Source of the DNA: Coptis chinensis
Lineage: Eukaryota; Streptophyta; Magnoliopsida; Ranunculales; Ranunculaceae
Direction: 5' to 3'
DNA: 64,000 nt
Assembly (NCBI GenBank): GCA_015680905.1
Contig: CM027382.1
Location: 1,240,001-1,304,000, forward strand
Under the pieces are notes generated by a model. That model was not told where the DNA came from. It saw only the letters and a list, made by a program, of their open reading frames with translations, and made no database searches. A program made the position numbers and the translations under genes. Shown piece by piece: positions 12,505 through 23,129 of the stretch. Position 1 is the stretch's first letter. Each line of letters starts with the position of its first letter.

Positions 12505-13132
12505 GAGTTTTGAACTCTTTCAGAGTTGGTGAACTCTGCCGAGTTCGGTGAACTCTATCGAGTTTTGAACTCTTTCAGAGTTTTGAACTCTGTCGAGTTG
12601 AGAGTTTTGAACTCGTCGAGTTCGGTGAACTCTTTTCGAGTTGAGTTGAACTCGTCGAGTTCGGTGAACTCTCTTTCGAGTTTTGAACTGTAAGAGTTCG
12701 GTGAACTCTATCGAGTTTTGAACTCTGTCGAGAGTTCGTGAACTCTTTTTCGAGTTCAGAGTTTTGAACTCTGTCGAGTTTTGAACTCTGTTAGAATTGT
12801 GAACTCTTTCAGAGTTTTGAACTCTGTCAGAGTTCGGTGAACTCTTCGTGAGTTCGGTGAACTATGTAAGAGTTTTGAACTCTTTTCGAGTTTTGAACTT
12901 CTGTCGAGTTGGTGAACTATGTAAGAGTTTTGAACTCAGAAGAGTTCGGTGAACTCTATCGAGTTTTGAACTCTGTCGAAGTTGAGTTTTGAACTCTGTC
13001 GAGTTCGGTGAAACTTTTAGAGTTGAGTTTTGAACTCTTTCGAGTTGAGTTTTGAACTCTGTCGAGTTCGGTGAACTATGTAAGAGTTTTGAACTCTTTT
13101 CGAGTTTCGTGAACTCTGTCGAGTTTTGAACT
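12505..13132 (+). repeat. Left array of GAGTT-AACTC palindromes
   Basis: About 630 bp of closely packed hairpin units, mainly GAGTTTTGAACTC and GAGTTCGGTGAACTC separated by 'tgtc' or 'tttc'. Each unit is a short palindrome (GAGTT, 3-5 bp loop, AACTC). The array ends about 110 bp before the PMD start codon. An inverted counterpart sits at 24.35-24.91 kb. Confidence 0.85.
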
Positions 13133-13245
13133 TAGATATAGATTGGCATGCACGCTTTATTTCGCTTTCTTTGTTTTTCACGTTGGTATTGCAACAATTT
13201 GAATTAGTTGAATGTCTTATTTTTAACTCCTATTTATTTTGTAGC

Positions 13246-15708
13246 AATGCCTCGAACAAAGAATCTGAATGTGAAGAATGCAGCAAAAAGTGTTTTCACG
13301 GGTGCTAAGAAGTTGTTAGGTGGGGGGAGTAGTAGTTCGGGTCGCGATGAGGAGCCTGAGAAAAAGAGAGGAAGGAGAACAACCACTTCGGCATCAGTTC
13401 GTAGAGGGGATCGGAAAGCGGATGATCCCAGTAATGTTGTAAGTGGTGTAGAGTTAGGAAATCAAAAGAGAAGAAAGGGGACAGTTCTTAGTGATGTAGA
13501 TGTAGATGTAGATGTAGATTTAGATTTAGATGTAGATGTAGATGTAGATGACGATGACGATGACGATGACGATGGAGATGGCGATGACGTAAATATGGAT
13601 CGTGGGAAGAGTGTAGTTCTAAGTCATGCTGATAGTGAAGAAGAGGGTGTTGATGATGCGTAAGAAGAGACCGAGGAGGAGGAAGAGGACGGAGGAGGAG
13701 GAGGAGGAGGATGACGAGGAAGTCCATGTACCTGTACCTCCAGTGAATATTGTGAGAAAGTCTAACAATGACTTGGAGTTCAAGAGAGGTGTTTATGGAG
13801 GTGGCCCTTGTGTGTCACATCTGTTGTATGACTATGCAAAGGCACGTGGCTCGCGATGTTTGGGGAGGGGTAATAATATTATCATTGAGTGTCTATTAGT
13901 ATTTAAATTTTGTATTACTGAAACTTGTGCATACATTAATACTAAGTTTTTGTTGTTTTAGGCGGGAGCGAGGGTGTTGAAGTGCCATGGGCACCTAAAC
14001 AAGTTGGTACAATGGGATATCCTCGGAGAGTGTTCAAACCTGTTCTACTTTTCACGTGGAGCTTCAAAGAACCGGCTTATGTGCTCGGTCTTAGGTGTAT
14101 ACAGGCATCGGGGATCCCGTGTTGGTCTGCGTTTGTGGAGAGGTGGCATCCGAGACCAACACGTTTCATATGCCGTGGGGGCGAGATGACAATCACGTTG
14201 GACGATGTTTCCCAACTCTTAGGAGTTCGATCGAGGCAAAGCAGTGGATCGGGGACACCGATTTGACCTTGGAACAGAACAAAAGACTCCTCCACAAAGA
14301 TCTTGGCATACCCATGGATAAGATAGATGCGGAGATGAAATCCAATAAGTTCACTTCCAAAGTTAGGATGGATTTCTTGATGAAGCATTTCTTTGGGAAG
14401 GTAACCGATGAAGATTTACGTGATGAAAATGGGGTTGTTGTGAAGAAGGCGCCAACCCAAAAAGAGGTGCAGTTTCTTTGAGAGCTTATCTGTTATTTTT
14501 CTTTGGATGTACGCCTTCACCGACATCGCCCGAACTGCAGTTCCGTTTGTTATCCGAGACCGCTTTGAAATTTTGCCGAGATCGAGACTACTGGCGTGGG
14601 GGGTGCGGCCTTACCGGGCTTACTTTGTACAGGGGGTCTTGGGACTGCCACAAGTGCCAAGGTGAAGGGTGTTTCGAGGCTATTTCACTCTCCTACGTGT
14701 ATTAGTTTTTGTTTTTCTTTTCAATGTCAATTTTATCTATCTATTACAATATTAACTTCGGTGTCTATATTAATGTAGGCATGGATTTATGAGTACTTCC
14801 GGTGTTCAGGCCATACCCAAATGAGGACTATCAGTTGAGCATGTGCGTGCTCGTGAGGGTACTTTCGCCATTACTTTCGATCTTTTATGCTAGCAACAAT
14901 ACCGCATTGAAGCATACCCGAGCCACCATTGATAATATGACTTGTACCGATGTAAGCATTTTTGTATGTAAATAGTTTTATTTATTAATTGATATTATTA
15001 GTATGTGGTTAATGATTAATTTCCTCGATCATATGCTATTTGACAGGTTGAATGGTATCCCTATGTGCAAGTCCGAGCTATACGGCCGGTGGATGAAATA
15101 GCATTTTTCGAGGGATTTATATGCTTTCTTGATAATGTCGAGCAGTACAATGTTTCGAGGGTTGTGCGTCAGTTGGGTCATATGCAGTTTGTACCCTCAG
15201 ATCCCCCAAGACCAAAGACCTCGACGCGAACTACTTCCGGACGCGGGTATGATGTGAAATTTAATATTGCATCTTCCTACTGGAGTAAATGGCAGAATCA
15301 CTTGATTCAACTTGAACAACGAGGACCCATTCCGTCTTATCCATGGGAGTGTGTTAGTAGATACATGAGTTGGTACGAAAACAATAGTCATATGAGAATG
15401 ATAAACCCTGATCATCTTAGTCACTACTCCCTACGAGTCTTCCATATCATAATCTGGTGAGTTAATATCTTACAACGTTAATTTTTGTTTTGTTTTGTTT
15501 TGGTATTTTATAAATGTAAATGTATAAATGTAAATGTAGTTTTTCGTTTTAATTTTGACAGCACCCCGTCGTCGATGAAATTTCTCGCTTGCTCAATCAA
15601 GGCCTGCAATTGGGTGGGACTGCGATTCCAGACGATGCACAGAACGAGTTCATGGAGGCATACAATTTGACCCGGTGCAAGTTCATTGGCGGACGATATC
15701 GTGAATGA
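13246..15708 (+). pseudogene. Plant mobile domain (PMD, MAIN-like) gene carried by the MULE, frameshifted
   Basis: The N-terminus from MPRTKNLNVKNAAKSVF is basic, then very acidic with a GATGTA-repeat-encoded (DV)n and D-run (about 13494-13585). PMD hallmarks follow in pieces: LGLRCIQASGIP, FVERW, ETNTFHMPW, EMTITLDDVSQLLGV, LRAYLLFFFGCT, AWIYEYF, EWYPYVQVRAI, SRVVRQLGHMQFVP, and a last exon (15562-15708) with VVDEISRLLNQGLQLGG. Splice sites such as TTTTAG at about 13961 and GACAG at 15561 remain. The frame changes several times: about 13650, at CATCC near 14150, at the GGGGG run near 14180, and in the segment after 14480. The PMD family includes gene-silencing factors MAIN/MAIL1 and many transposon-borne copies. 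Either decayed or affected by homopolymer errors. Confidence 0.75.
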
Positions 15709-16595
15709 GCATCTTATACTAGGTATGTTGAGTTTGGTTAGTTTAGGGTTTAGTGGTTAGCATAGGATTTAGGTATGTTGAGTCCAAACTCAACATAGGG
15801 TTTAGTTTACCTCCTTTTATCTTGTGTTGGGATGAGTGTTGGAAATGGAAATGGTGAACATGAGGAAGCAAGTGGAGAGGTTAGTTTTGCAGGAATAAAG
15901 CACACACACATGTTGACTTTGAAACTGGAAAGCTTTAAGGATTGTGCTAGTGTATATGATTAGGACAACAAGGCAAGTTTAGATATACCTTCATGATCCA
16001 CCAGCACGGGATAGTCCCTAACATGGGGTTTAGGAAGTCCCTAAGGATACTTACACAAAGTATGATTCCCAATTCACTAATACAAGTATCCAGTTATCTA
16101 AAGGTAAATTGCTCGGACTATCGGTCAAGCCGATGGATTTCACCTTCTACCCATCGAAGCGACAACAAAAGCCCCACCGCCACGCATGGCGAAGCCTTAG
16201 TTTGTCTACTCTAAACTGTTATGCAAATGGCATGTTTACTCAATTTTCTTCGAGAATTGAAGTTGCTTCTTTCCCATTACTCTTTGATTAAAGAGTGGAT
16301 GCTACTAAAAATTTCAAATATTACCCACATAATTCACCTTCTCATGTAAACTTGATATACGTTGTCATTGTATCCCCGGAATCATTGATCGACCCATGAA
16401 ACTAAAAGTTTGTCTCTTTCAAACTGTTATACTAATGGCAATTCAACTCAATTTTCTTGGTGAATTTCAAGATACTTAACCCTACTAAATTTATTTGATG
16501 AAAGGATACTTAACTTTACAAATATTAGACACACACTTCATCGGGATGGAAATTTGTCCAATTTGCCTTGATCATTCTGAACTTATCTTATAGGC
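15709..16595. other. MULE interior without a supported gene
   Basis: Sits between the PMD stop codon and the heat-shock fragment. A short 'gggtttag' rich duplication is seen near 15735-15805. ORFs here are short and unrecognised. Confidence 0.35.
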
Positions 16596-16597
16596 TG

Positions 16598-17035
16598 TTA
16601 ATAGAAGCTTGTTTGCTCTTCTTGACATGTCGATGAATCGAGAAGTCATCAATGCACCAACACGCACTTTACGCTCGAGATGCAAAAGGCAATGGCAGCA
16701 ACAACACCGGCCAGACATTAAAGAGTACCCGAATTACTACGTGTTTGTTATCGACATGCCGGGACTGAAATCTGGTGATATCAAGGTTGGTTGGAGGAAG
16801 ACAATGTGCTTGTGGTCACCGGTGGCGAAAGAGGGAAGAAGAGAAACAAGGGGCTAAGTATCGAGGATGGAAAGGAGGATTGGGAAGTTTATGAGGAAGT
16901 TTGCATTGCCGGATAATGCGGATCTGGAGAAGATTTCTCTTTGTTTGTCGAGATGGTGTGCTTAATGTGATTGTTGAGAAGGTTCCACCACCTCAGCCAA
17001 AGAAGCCCAAGACTATTGAAGTGAAGATTGCTTAG
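16598..17035 (+). pseudogene. Class II cytosolic small heat-shock protein (HSP20) fragment inside the MULE
   Basis: Readable pieces in family order: [15 protein letters not shown], a frame change, then [25 protein letters not shown], another frame change around 'ggttggtggaagga', pieces of the GERKREEEKEGAKY segment, [20 protein letters not shown], and finally [14 protein letters not shown] and [10 protein letters not shown] before TAG at 17033-17035. This is the alpha-crystallin domain of plant class II small heat-shock chaperones and covers nearly the whole protein except its first residues. At least three indels break it. The other strand shows nothing. Intronless small heat-shock genes are common, so either DNA capture or retro-copying could explain its presence. 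Confidence 0.8.
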
Positions 17036-17520
17036 ATCTTAGAATATTATGGTTCATGAGTGATATGTGCTTAGATCTTACGTGTCTTTGTTCGATTCGT
17101 TTGTTTAGGAATGTTGTTTATGTGCTTTTAAGGCTTGGAATTAACTTGTGTGCGGTTTGAACTTTGAACTATTAAGAATATGAGTTTGCGCCTTTTGTTT
17201 TTCTGTTTGTTTAGAATAATCTTTGTTCAAACTTGGAAGTCAATCGTCTTTTCTCGATCTTTTACACGATTAAGCAGGTCCATACAAGCAATATGCTTTT
17301 CTCTGTTTTGACTTGTCTCATTGTAAACTGTAGTTACGCTTCGCTATAGGTATTGTGAAGCATAAAAGATCAACTACACAAAGCAGTGATGAAGTATTTT
17401 CATCAATTAACTTAAACTATCGTTGAGGAACACAGCTGAATCATCAAAACAGTTTTTTACCTCTTTCAAACTATTTCTTCATTCCCTCTTTCAAACACCG
17501 AATCATCAAAACAGACAACA
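17036..17520. other. Former 3' flank of the heat-shock fragment
   Basis: The first part, 17036-17220, looks like ordinary plant 3' UTR sequence and may have been captured with the gene. No gene seen. Confidence 0.35.
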
Positions 17521-18392
17521 CCATTTTTTACTCAGTCTGTTTGGGACTAAGGCCAAACGGTGTGGCCACACCGTTTGGGACTAAGGACAAACGGTGTGGC
17601 CACACCGTTTGGGACTAAGGATAAACGGTGTAGCCACATCGTTTTGTACTAAGGCCGGCCACACCGTTTGGGACTAAGGACAACCAGACAACACCATTTT
17701 TTAACCCAGTTCAAATCCCAAACGGTGTGGCCACACCGTTTGGGACTAAGGACAAACGGTGTGGCCACACCGTTTGGTACTAAGGACAAACGGTGTGGCC
17801 ACATCGTTTTGTACTAAGGCCAAACGGTGTGGCCACACCGTTTGGGACTAAGGACAAACAGACAACACCATTTTTTAACCCAGTTCAAATCCCAAACGGT
17901 GTGGCCACACCGCGTTGGGACTAAGGACAAACGGTGTGGCCACACCGTTTGGGACTAAGGACAAACGGTGTGGCCACATCGTTTTGTACTAAGGCCAAAC
18001 GGTGTGGCCACACCGTTTGGGACTAAGGACAAACAGACAACACCATTTTTAACCCAGTTCAAATCCCAAACGGTGTGGCCACACCGTTTGGGACTAAGGA
18101 CAAACGGTGTGGCCACACCGTTTGGTACTAAGGACAAACGGTGTGGCCACATCGTTTTGTACTAAGGCCAAACGGTGTGGCCACACCGTTTGGGACTAAG
18201 GACAACCAGACAACACCATTTTTTACCCACTTCAAATCCCAAACGGTGGAGTAAGTCCAAACGGTGTGGTCACACCGTTCAAGAGGCAAAAAACACAGAC
18301 ACCACCATTTTATCCAAGTTCAAATCCCAAACGGCATGGCCACACCGTTTGGGACCTAGTCCAAATGGTGTGGCCACACCGTTTGGTGTGCA
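17521..18392 (+). repeat. Higher-order array of GGTGTGGCCACACC palindromes, ~174-bp period
   Basis: The basic unit is a perfect 24-bp palindrome, AAACGGTGTGGCCACACCGTTT, spaced by 'gggactaaggac'. Units are grouped into ~174-bp repeats marked by 'gacaacaccatttttt': 'acacca' markers fall at 17691, 17865, 18040 and 18213. The last unit (18273-18390) contains 'gttcaagaggcaaaaaacac' and is the one that matches the right-side array. Peptides such as PNGVATPFG read from it are artefacts. Confidence 0.9.
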
Positions 18393-18770
18393 ATACAGAC
18401 TACCTAGCCAGGTCGTTTTAGCCTCAAATTTTGTCTCTCAGTCCAGTCCAATCATTGTACACATCAATAATTACTACATGCATAATTACGTTTAAATCAA
18501 CTGTTATACTAAAACTCAAGTTCATATAATTTACACAAACTTGTGACATGTAAAACTTCTGAAAGGTAATCAAGTTCTGACATATAATCAAGTTCATATA
18601 ATTTACTAAACTTCTGATTGGTTCCAAAATGAATAAATAGTTTACTAAAACTATGATAACTAAAACTCTGACAATTCACCCAAATAACTAAAACTCTGAC
18701 AATTCACCCAAATAACTAAAACCCAAATAAAACTCAAATCACTAAAACTTCTTCACAATTCCAGAACTCT
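18393..18770. other. Spacer between the left inner array and the transposase gene
   Basis: Contains a 28-bp tandem repeat, 'aactctgacaattcacccaaat' type, at about 18665-18720. No gene seen. Probably the 3' untranslated region of the minus-strand transposase gene. Confidence 0.3.
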
Positions 18771-21516
18771 GACAGCCCCACCAAATAAAGTTGGTGACAT
18801 GAATGGCGTAGATATTCGTGTCCTCAAACAGCCCCACCACCGCTCCTTGCTAGGTTCCATACGAGCAGGATAAAACTGGATAAAGGGAAATGTTATCATT
18901 TGTGCCCTCGTCTTCGTTCTCCTCATCGTCGTCGTCTCTGTCCTCTAACTCTACATCCAATACTGTAAATCAAAAAGAATGGAAAACGTTAAGTTTTAAA
19001 GGCAATTGTGTAAGATAGGATACTACGAATTAAGCTTAAGGAAACAATATTATACTTACTTGGGCCCTTCTTTTTGTTTGGATTTTCAGGACAATTTCGT
19101 CTGTCATGGTTAACACCAACTTTGTTACAACATGTACATCTCCTCTCTGTCTTTGCTTTGGCTTTTGCGCATGCTTGTTCAAGACCCCTTTATTCTACCT
19201 TGTCCTTAGTTTTCTTATAAATCTTCACGACTTTTTTTCTTCCTTTTGTTTGAGAGATGTTAGGATTCAAAAGTAAAACTTGGGATAGGTCAAGTGGCGG
19301 TGCTGAACTATCAGCAATAGTGCATGAATTAACAACCAAAAACACCGTGGTCAACTTCCTTCGTTTCTTGAGCTCCACCGACAGTTCTTGCAGTCTTTGT
19401 AGCATTAATTGGTAAAGTTTGAATCGGTTTCGCAGCCTTCATAAACCAACCGATTAGCAACCATTTGAAGTCGAGTAATTTCGATTACCTCGAGTTCTCA
19501 TGGCCACTTACCGGTCCACGGTCATACTCACTCTATACTTATTTGCCCCTTTCATCCACCTCTTAAGAATAAAGAGCTCGGGGAATCTCAATATCACGAC
19601 TGAAATACCTTTATGAGGTGTCCACAAGGTATCCCAGAAATTCAAAAAAGTTTTGCATTCACAATTACCTTCTTTTGTCATTTGGGTTGAACTTCACCTT
19701 CCATTCATTTCGCCACACCTGTAACTTCGCGACTTATAAGTGTAGGTTCATTTGCGTGTCCATTACCTTTTTCATCATCATGCGGGACATACTCGGTTTT
19801 TAACTTTCGAATTCTTGCTTGAATCTATCATAAGCATTCCTTGTGTATACACTTGCTGCACTCTTCAAGAGAAATGAATTACTGCCTATAATCCGATTCG
19901 AGTGTTCAGTAATATAATCCTCTTTTTTTTCTCTTTCAACAATCCTCATCAAACACTTATCATTCTTCACTACAAACTCTCTAAGAGTTGTCGTAGATGT
20001 GAAAAAGTTCTTGTAAACAGAATTCATGCTTTCAGAACGCCCGGTAGTCGATGTTGCGGCATAAAAGTATCCAAGTGATAAACTGGAGCCCATTTGTGTC
20101 GAATCTTGTACATCTCTTGAAGCCATTCATTCTCCTCCAACTTAAAACTAGACATCAATTCTGCCCACCTCCTTTCAAACACATCAGGAATAAATATTTG
20201 TCGAATACAGTGTTTGAATTCTTTTTTGAATTTTGACTTCCGATAATAATAATTTGGAAGTTTTTCAGGGAACTTCTTCATAATATGCCATAAAGAATGT
20301 GGTCGAAGTATTAGGGAATACCGCATACCAATAGCTAGAGTCATAGCTCTATCTTGATCTGTGATAATTGCAGATGGGGCACGCCCCACCATAGCTCCAA
20401 GCCAAGTCTCAAAACCCACTGAAAAGAATCTTACGTTTCATCCAAAAGTAGTGCACAACCAAATTGGATTGATTGCATATGGTGGTTAACTCGGTAAATG
20501 GGGCTTAATGGCATTTCATATACATTCTTCCGATATGTGGTATCAAAGAAAACCACGTCACCAAAATATTGAAACCGTGGTAATGCGACCGACCATCTAC
20601 CGAGAAAAAATTAATGGCCCTTGCTTCATGATCCATCGTATTGCATAAAAGAAATTAGGATCCTCTATACTTTTTTTTCTTGAAAAATGAAGCACCGCGG
20701 TAGCATCACCTCTCACCGGTTTCTTGTATTCTTTTGAGGGGCCCAAATGGTTCCAAACAATCCCTATCATCAAAACCAATTTGTACTCCGTCAAGTATAT
20801 CAACAACTTTATTCACGGGTACACCACCATCACGAAATGAGTCAATCAACACCTTAGCTGCAGCGTGCATATTTCTATTAACAGGCATCGCGATTCTTTT
20901 TGCCGGACTAACCAGGTTGTGATTGTGCTCGCTACTAAATTTCATCACTTTCAGATTCCACTATTTTGCTTTGTCACCCTCATTGAAGCAAGGCACCCAC
21001 ATTTAACTGTATTTGTGTTTCTTTTTCTCACTTCTTTCTCAGTTCCATCCACATTCTTATTTTTGCCTCCTCGATCTCTATAAACCCCAAATCGCGAGCA
21101 AGTCATTTGACAACTACTAACTTCATCCGAACGAGAAACTGATTTTTCAGAGCTTCGAATTACTGGACTAAATCCAAACGATTTTCCGTAAGCTATATAG
21201 AATTGTTTTGCTGCCTCAAGAGTTTCAAAACACATTCCCAAACATGGTGGCTTCACAATTTCCACTTCCACTTCAAACTCTGGAGGTTGAACAGAGGAAG
21301 AAAATGCCACAGAAGGTGCCGCAGAAGGTGTCGCAAAAGACTCTGGTACTGCAAATAAATGTGTCCACGTCAAAAATAAAACAAATAAACTAACACGGTA
21401 CAATAATACAGTATTGAATTCGTTGGTAGAAATCGAAAATAAAATTGAAACATTAGCTCACCTGAACCGTATTCTTCCTTCTCTCCGACTTCATCAATCA
21501 ATATTGAGTCGTCCAT
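18770..21516 (-). pseudogene. FAR1/FHY3-type MULE transposase, frameshifted
   Basis: First exon 21462-21516 (MDDSILIDEVGEKEEYGS) joins in phase to 21348. Next is a FAR1 DNA-binding (WRKY-GCM1-like) region: MCFETLEAAKQFYIAYGKSF, GFSPVIRSS, CSRFGVYRDRG, KCGCLASM, then EHNHNL. The MULE DDE core follows: a degraded FFDTTY block, the intact ETWLGAMVGRAPSAIITDQD (second Asp), LWHIMKKFPEKL, KLEENEWLQEMYKIRHKWAP, and GRSESMNS (catalytic Glu). SWIM-zinc remnants (GIPCGH) and a CTCCNKVGVNHDRRNC knuckle near 19080-19140 follow, then an acidic tail near 18900-18960. Frame breaks: one base missing in ATCTG(G)AAA near 20948, an extra T near 20763, and more around 20450-20640. Introns are likely near 18970-19060 and elsewhere. 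The gene lies between the two inner palindrome arrays. Confidence 0.8.
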
Positions 21517-21794
21517 CTACAGTAACAAAAAATGTCAAAATTGTGGAAACAAGGGCATTGTGAACAAAGTATAGTAGCAACTACAACTCAAACAAATTGT
21601 TGTCCATTTAAGCAAGTCACAAGTGTAAATGTATAATAAGGCTAGTCGAGAAAATGCATAAGGAAATTCAAAATAGAGAAATTAATGAGAAATAGAGAAA
21701 TAAGGAAATTCTCGATGTAATGTTTTGTTTATTTCGTGTTTTTTGCTTTGCAAAATTTTGTTTTTATGAAATTTCGTTTGGGATTTGAGCGTGG

Positions 21795-21985
21795 ATCTGT
21801 TTTTTTTCTCTCTTGAACGGTGCGGCCACACCGTTTTCACTAGGTCCCAAACGGTGTGGCCATGCCGTTTGGGATTTGAGCTTGATAAAAATGGTGGTCT
21901 GTTTTTTTCCCTCTTGAACGGTGTGATCATACCGTTTGGATTTAGTCCCAAACGGTGTGGCCATGTCGTTTGGGATTTGAGCAAT
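21795..21985 (-). repeat. Right inner palindrome array, inverted relative to the left
   Basis: Its reverse complement matches the last unit of the left array (18273-18390): 'gttcaagaggg', 'accaccatttttat', 'tcaaatcccaaacgg' and 'tttgggacctagt' occur in the same order. About two units, more diverged. The transposase gene is thus flanked by inverted arrays. Confidence 0.8.
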
Positions 21986-21989
21986 GACA

Positions 21990-22595
21990 AACTAAAATGC
22001 GCAAGTTGTCGGAGTGTAAAACTAGTACAGACTTGTGTTATGTTATGTTAGCTTGTGCTTTTTTAGTCGGTGTTCTCATTGTCTTTTTTCTATTCTACTT
22101 GCGGTTTTTTTTGTATGTTTCTGTGAAATACCAATACTCTGACAGCTTGTACTTGTTCTCTGACAGCTTGTAGGAACTTGTTTATCTTTATGTTTATGAC
22201 AGCAAAACTATTTAAGTTGTAGGAACTGTGACAACTTTTATTTAGTTTTTATTTTCTGACAGAAACTATTAGAACAAACTACCAATCAAACTTATTCATT
22301 GTTATTAGAACAAACTACCAATCAAATTTATTCATTGTTACATCAACACAAGATTCTGTAGCAAATAAATCAGAGTCATAGTTACGATAGATAAGCACAA
22401 GTTCACCACAAGTTCATAACCGTGAGTCATAGTTACATCGAGTCATAACCACAAGTTCACCACAAGTTGTTACCAAGATAAGCAAAATGGATTAACCAAA
22501 GACAAGTTCACAAAATGAATTAACCAGCATAATTACATTCACCACAAGTTCACAAAAAAACAAGTAATACAAATAACTTGAAATCAACCACGCAC
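21990..22595. other. Spacer in the MULE with short repeats
   Basis: Repeats of 'tctgacagcttgta', 'actaccaatcaaa(c/t)ttattcattgtta' (about 22277-22340) and 'caccacaagttca'. Probably the 3' flank of the zinc-finger ORF. No gene seen. Confidence 0.35.
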
Positions 22596-23122
22596 TCATC
22601 TAATTTTACAATGAAACTCGAATTCTTTCGACAAACCATCGTCGTCAATTTCAAGTGTAATTTTGACTTTTTTATCTTTTTTTGAAGACGAGGAAGAGGT
22701 GAGTGTGGAAGAGCTTGAACTCGCTGCCAACTCAATGTTGCTCCTTAACCAAGCTAACAAAGTATCCAACCATTCAAAATCCTTCCCACACTCGGTGCAA
22801 TTCAAGAATTTTCTGCCTTCATTTTCCGTTTTCTTCATTGTTGTGTTAACCTTTCTGAACCCCGCGCAATTCAACTGTCTGCATCTTAGATTCTCTAGAG
22901 GTACTAATGACGATGCTCTCGCGTCTTCCAACCATTGGAAGTCTCCGCAAGCGCGACAGGTCAAAATTTTTTTCCCAAGAGATTGGATTTGGCTCGACTG
23001 TTTCAGGATCCTACTTCCACGACATTTTCGAATGCAACAAGGCGTAGACAACCAACAACATTTCTCTGATGAATGAGTGTTATCACCACACCTATTGCAC
23101 GAGTTCTTTCCATCTACAGAAT
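22596..23122 (-). CDS. CCHC zinc-knuckle plus two GRF-like zinc-finger modules (MULE cargo)
   Basis: Open frame to the stop at 22596. A classical knuckle CNRCGDNTHSSEKC (C-x2-C-x4-H-x4-C) comes first. Two similar modules follow: module 1 CRGSRI...LGKKILTCRACGDFQWLED and module 2 CAGFRK...EGRKFLNCTECGKDFEWLD. Both end in G(R/K)K-x-L-x-C-x2-CG-x-DF-x-WL, the pattern of GRF-type zinc fingers, which bind nucleic acids. A short hydrophobic segment, a serine run and a charged tail follow. TTCTGTAG at 23123-23130 looks like a splice acceptor, so I place the exon start there; the upstream exon and true start were not found. Unlike the other MULE genes, this exon is uninterrupted. Family assignment is by pattern only. 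Confidence 0.55.
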
Positions 23123-23129
23123 AAAAAAT

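Noticed and set aside
12505..13132. Possible CRISPR array because of regular short palindromes
   Set aside because: No unique spacers, irregular spacing, and it is plant nuclear DNA inside a transposon.
13488..13727. His/Leu-rich minus-strand ORF
   Set aside because: Antisense shadow of the GATGTA/GAC repeat that encodes the acidic part of the PMD protein.
17955..18495. Open frames on both strands reading repeated PNGVATPFG-type peptides
   Set aside because: They are translations of the palindromic DNA array; the peptide repeats on both strands and in several frames.
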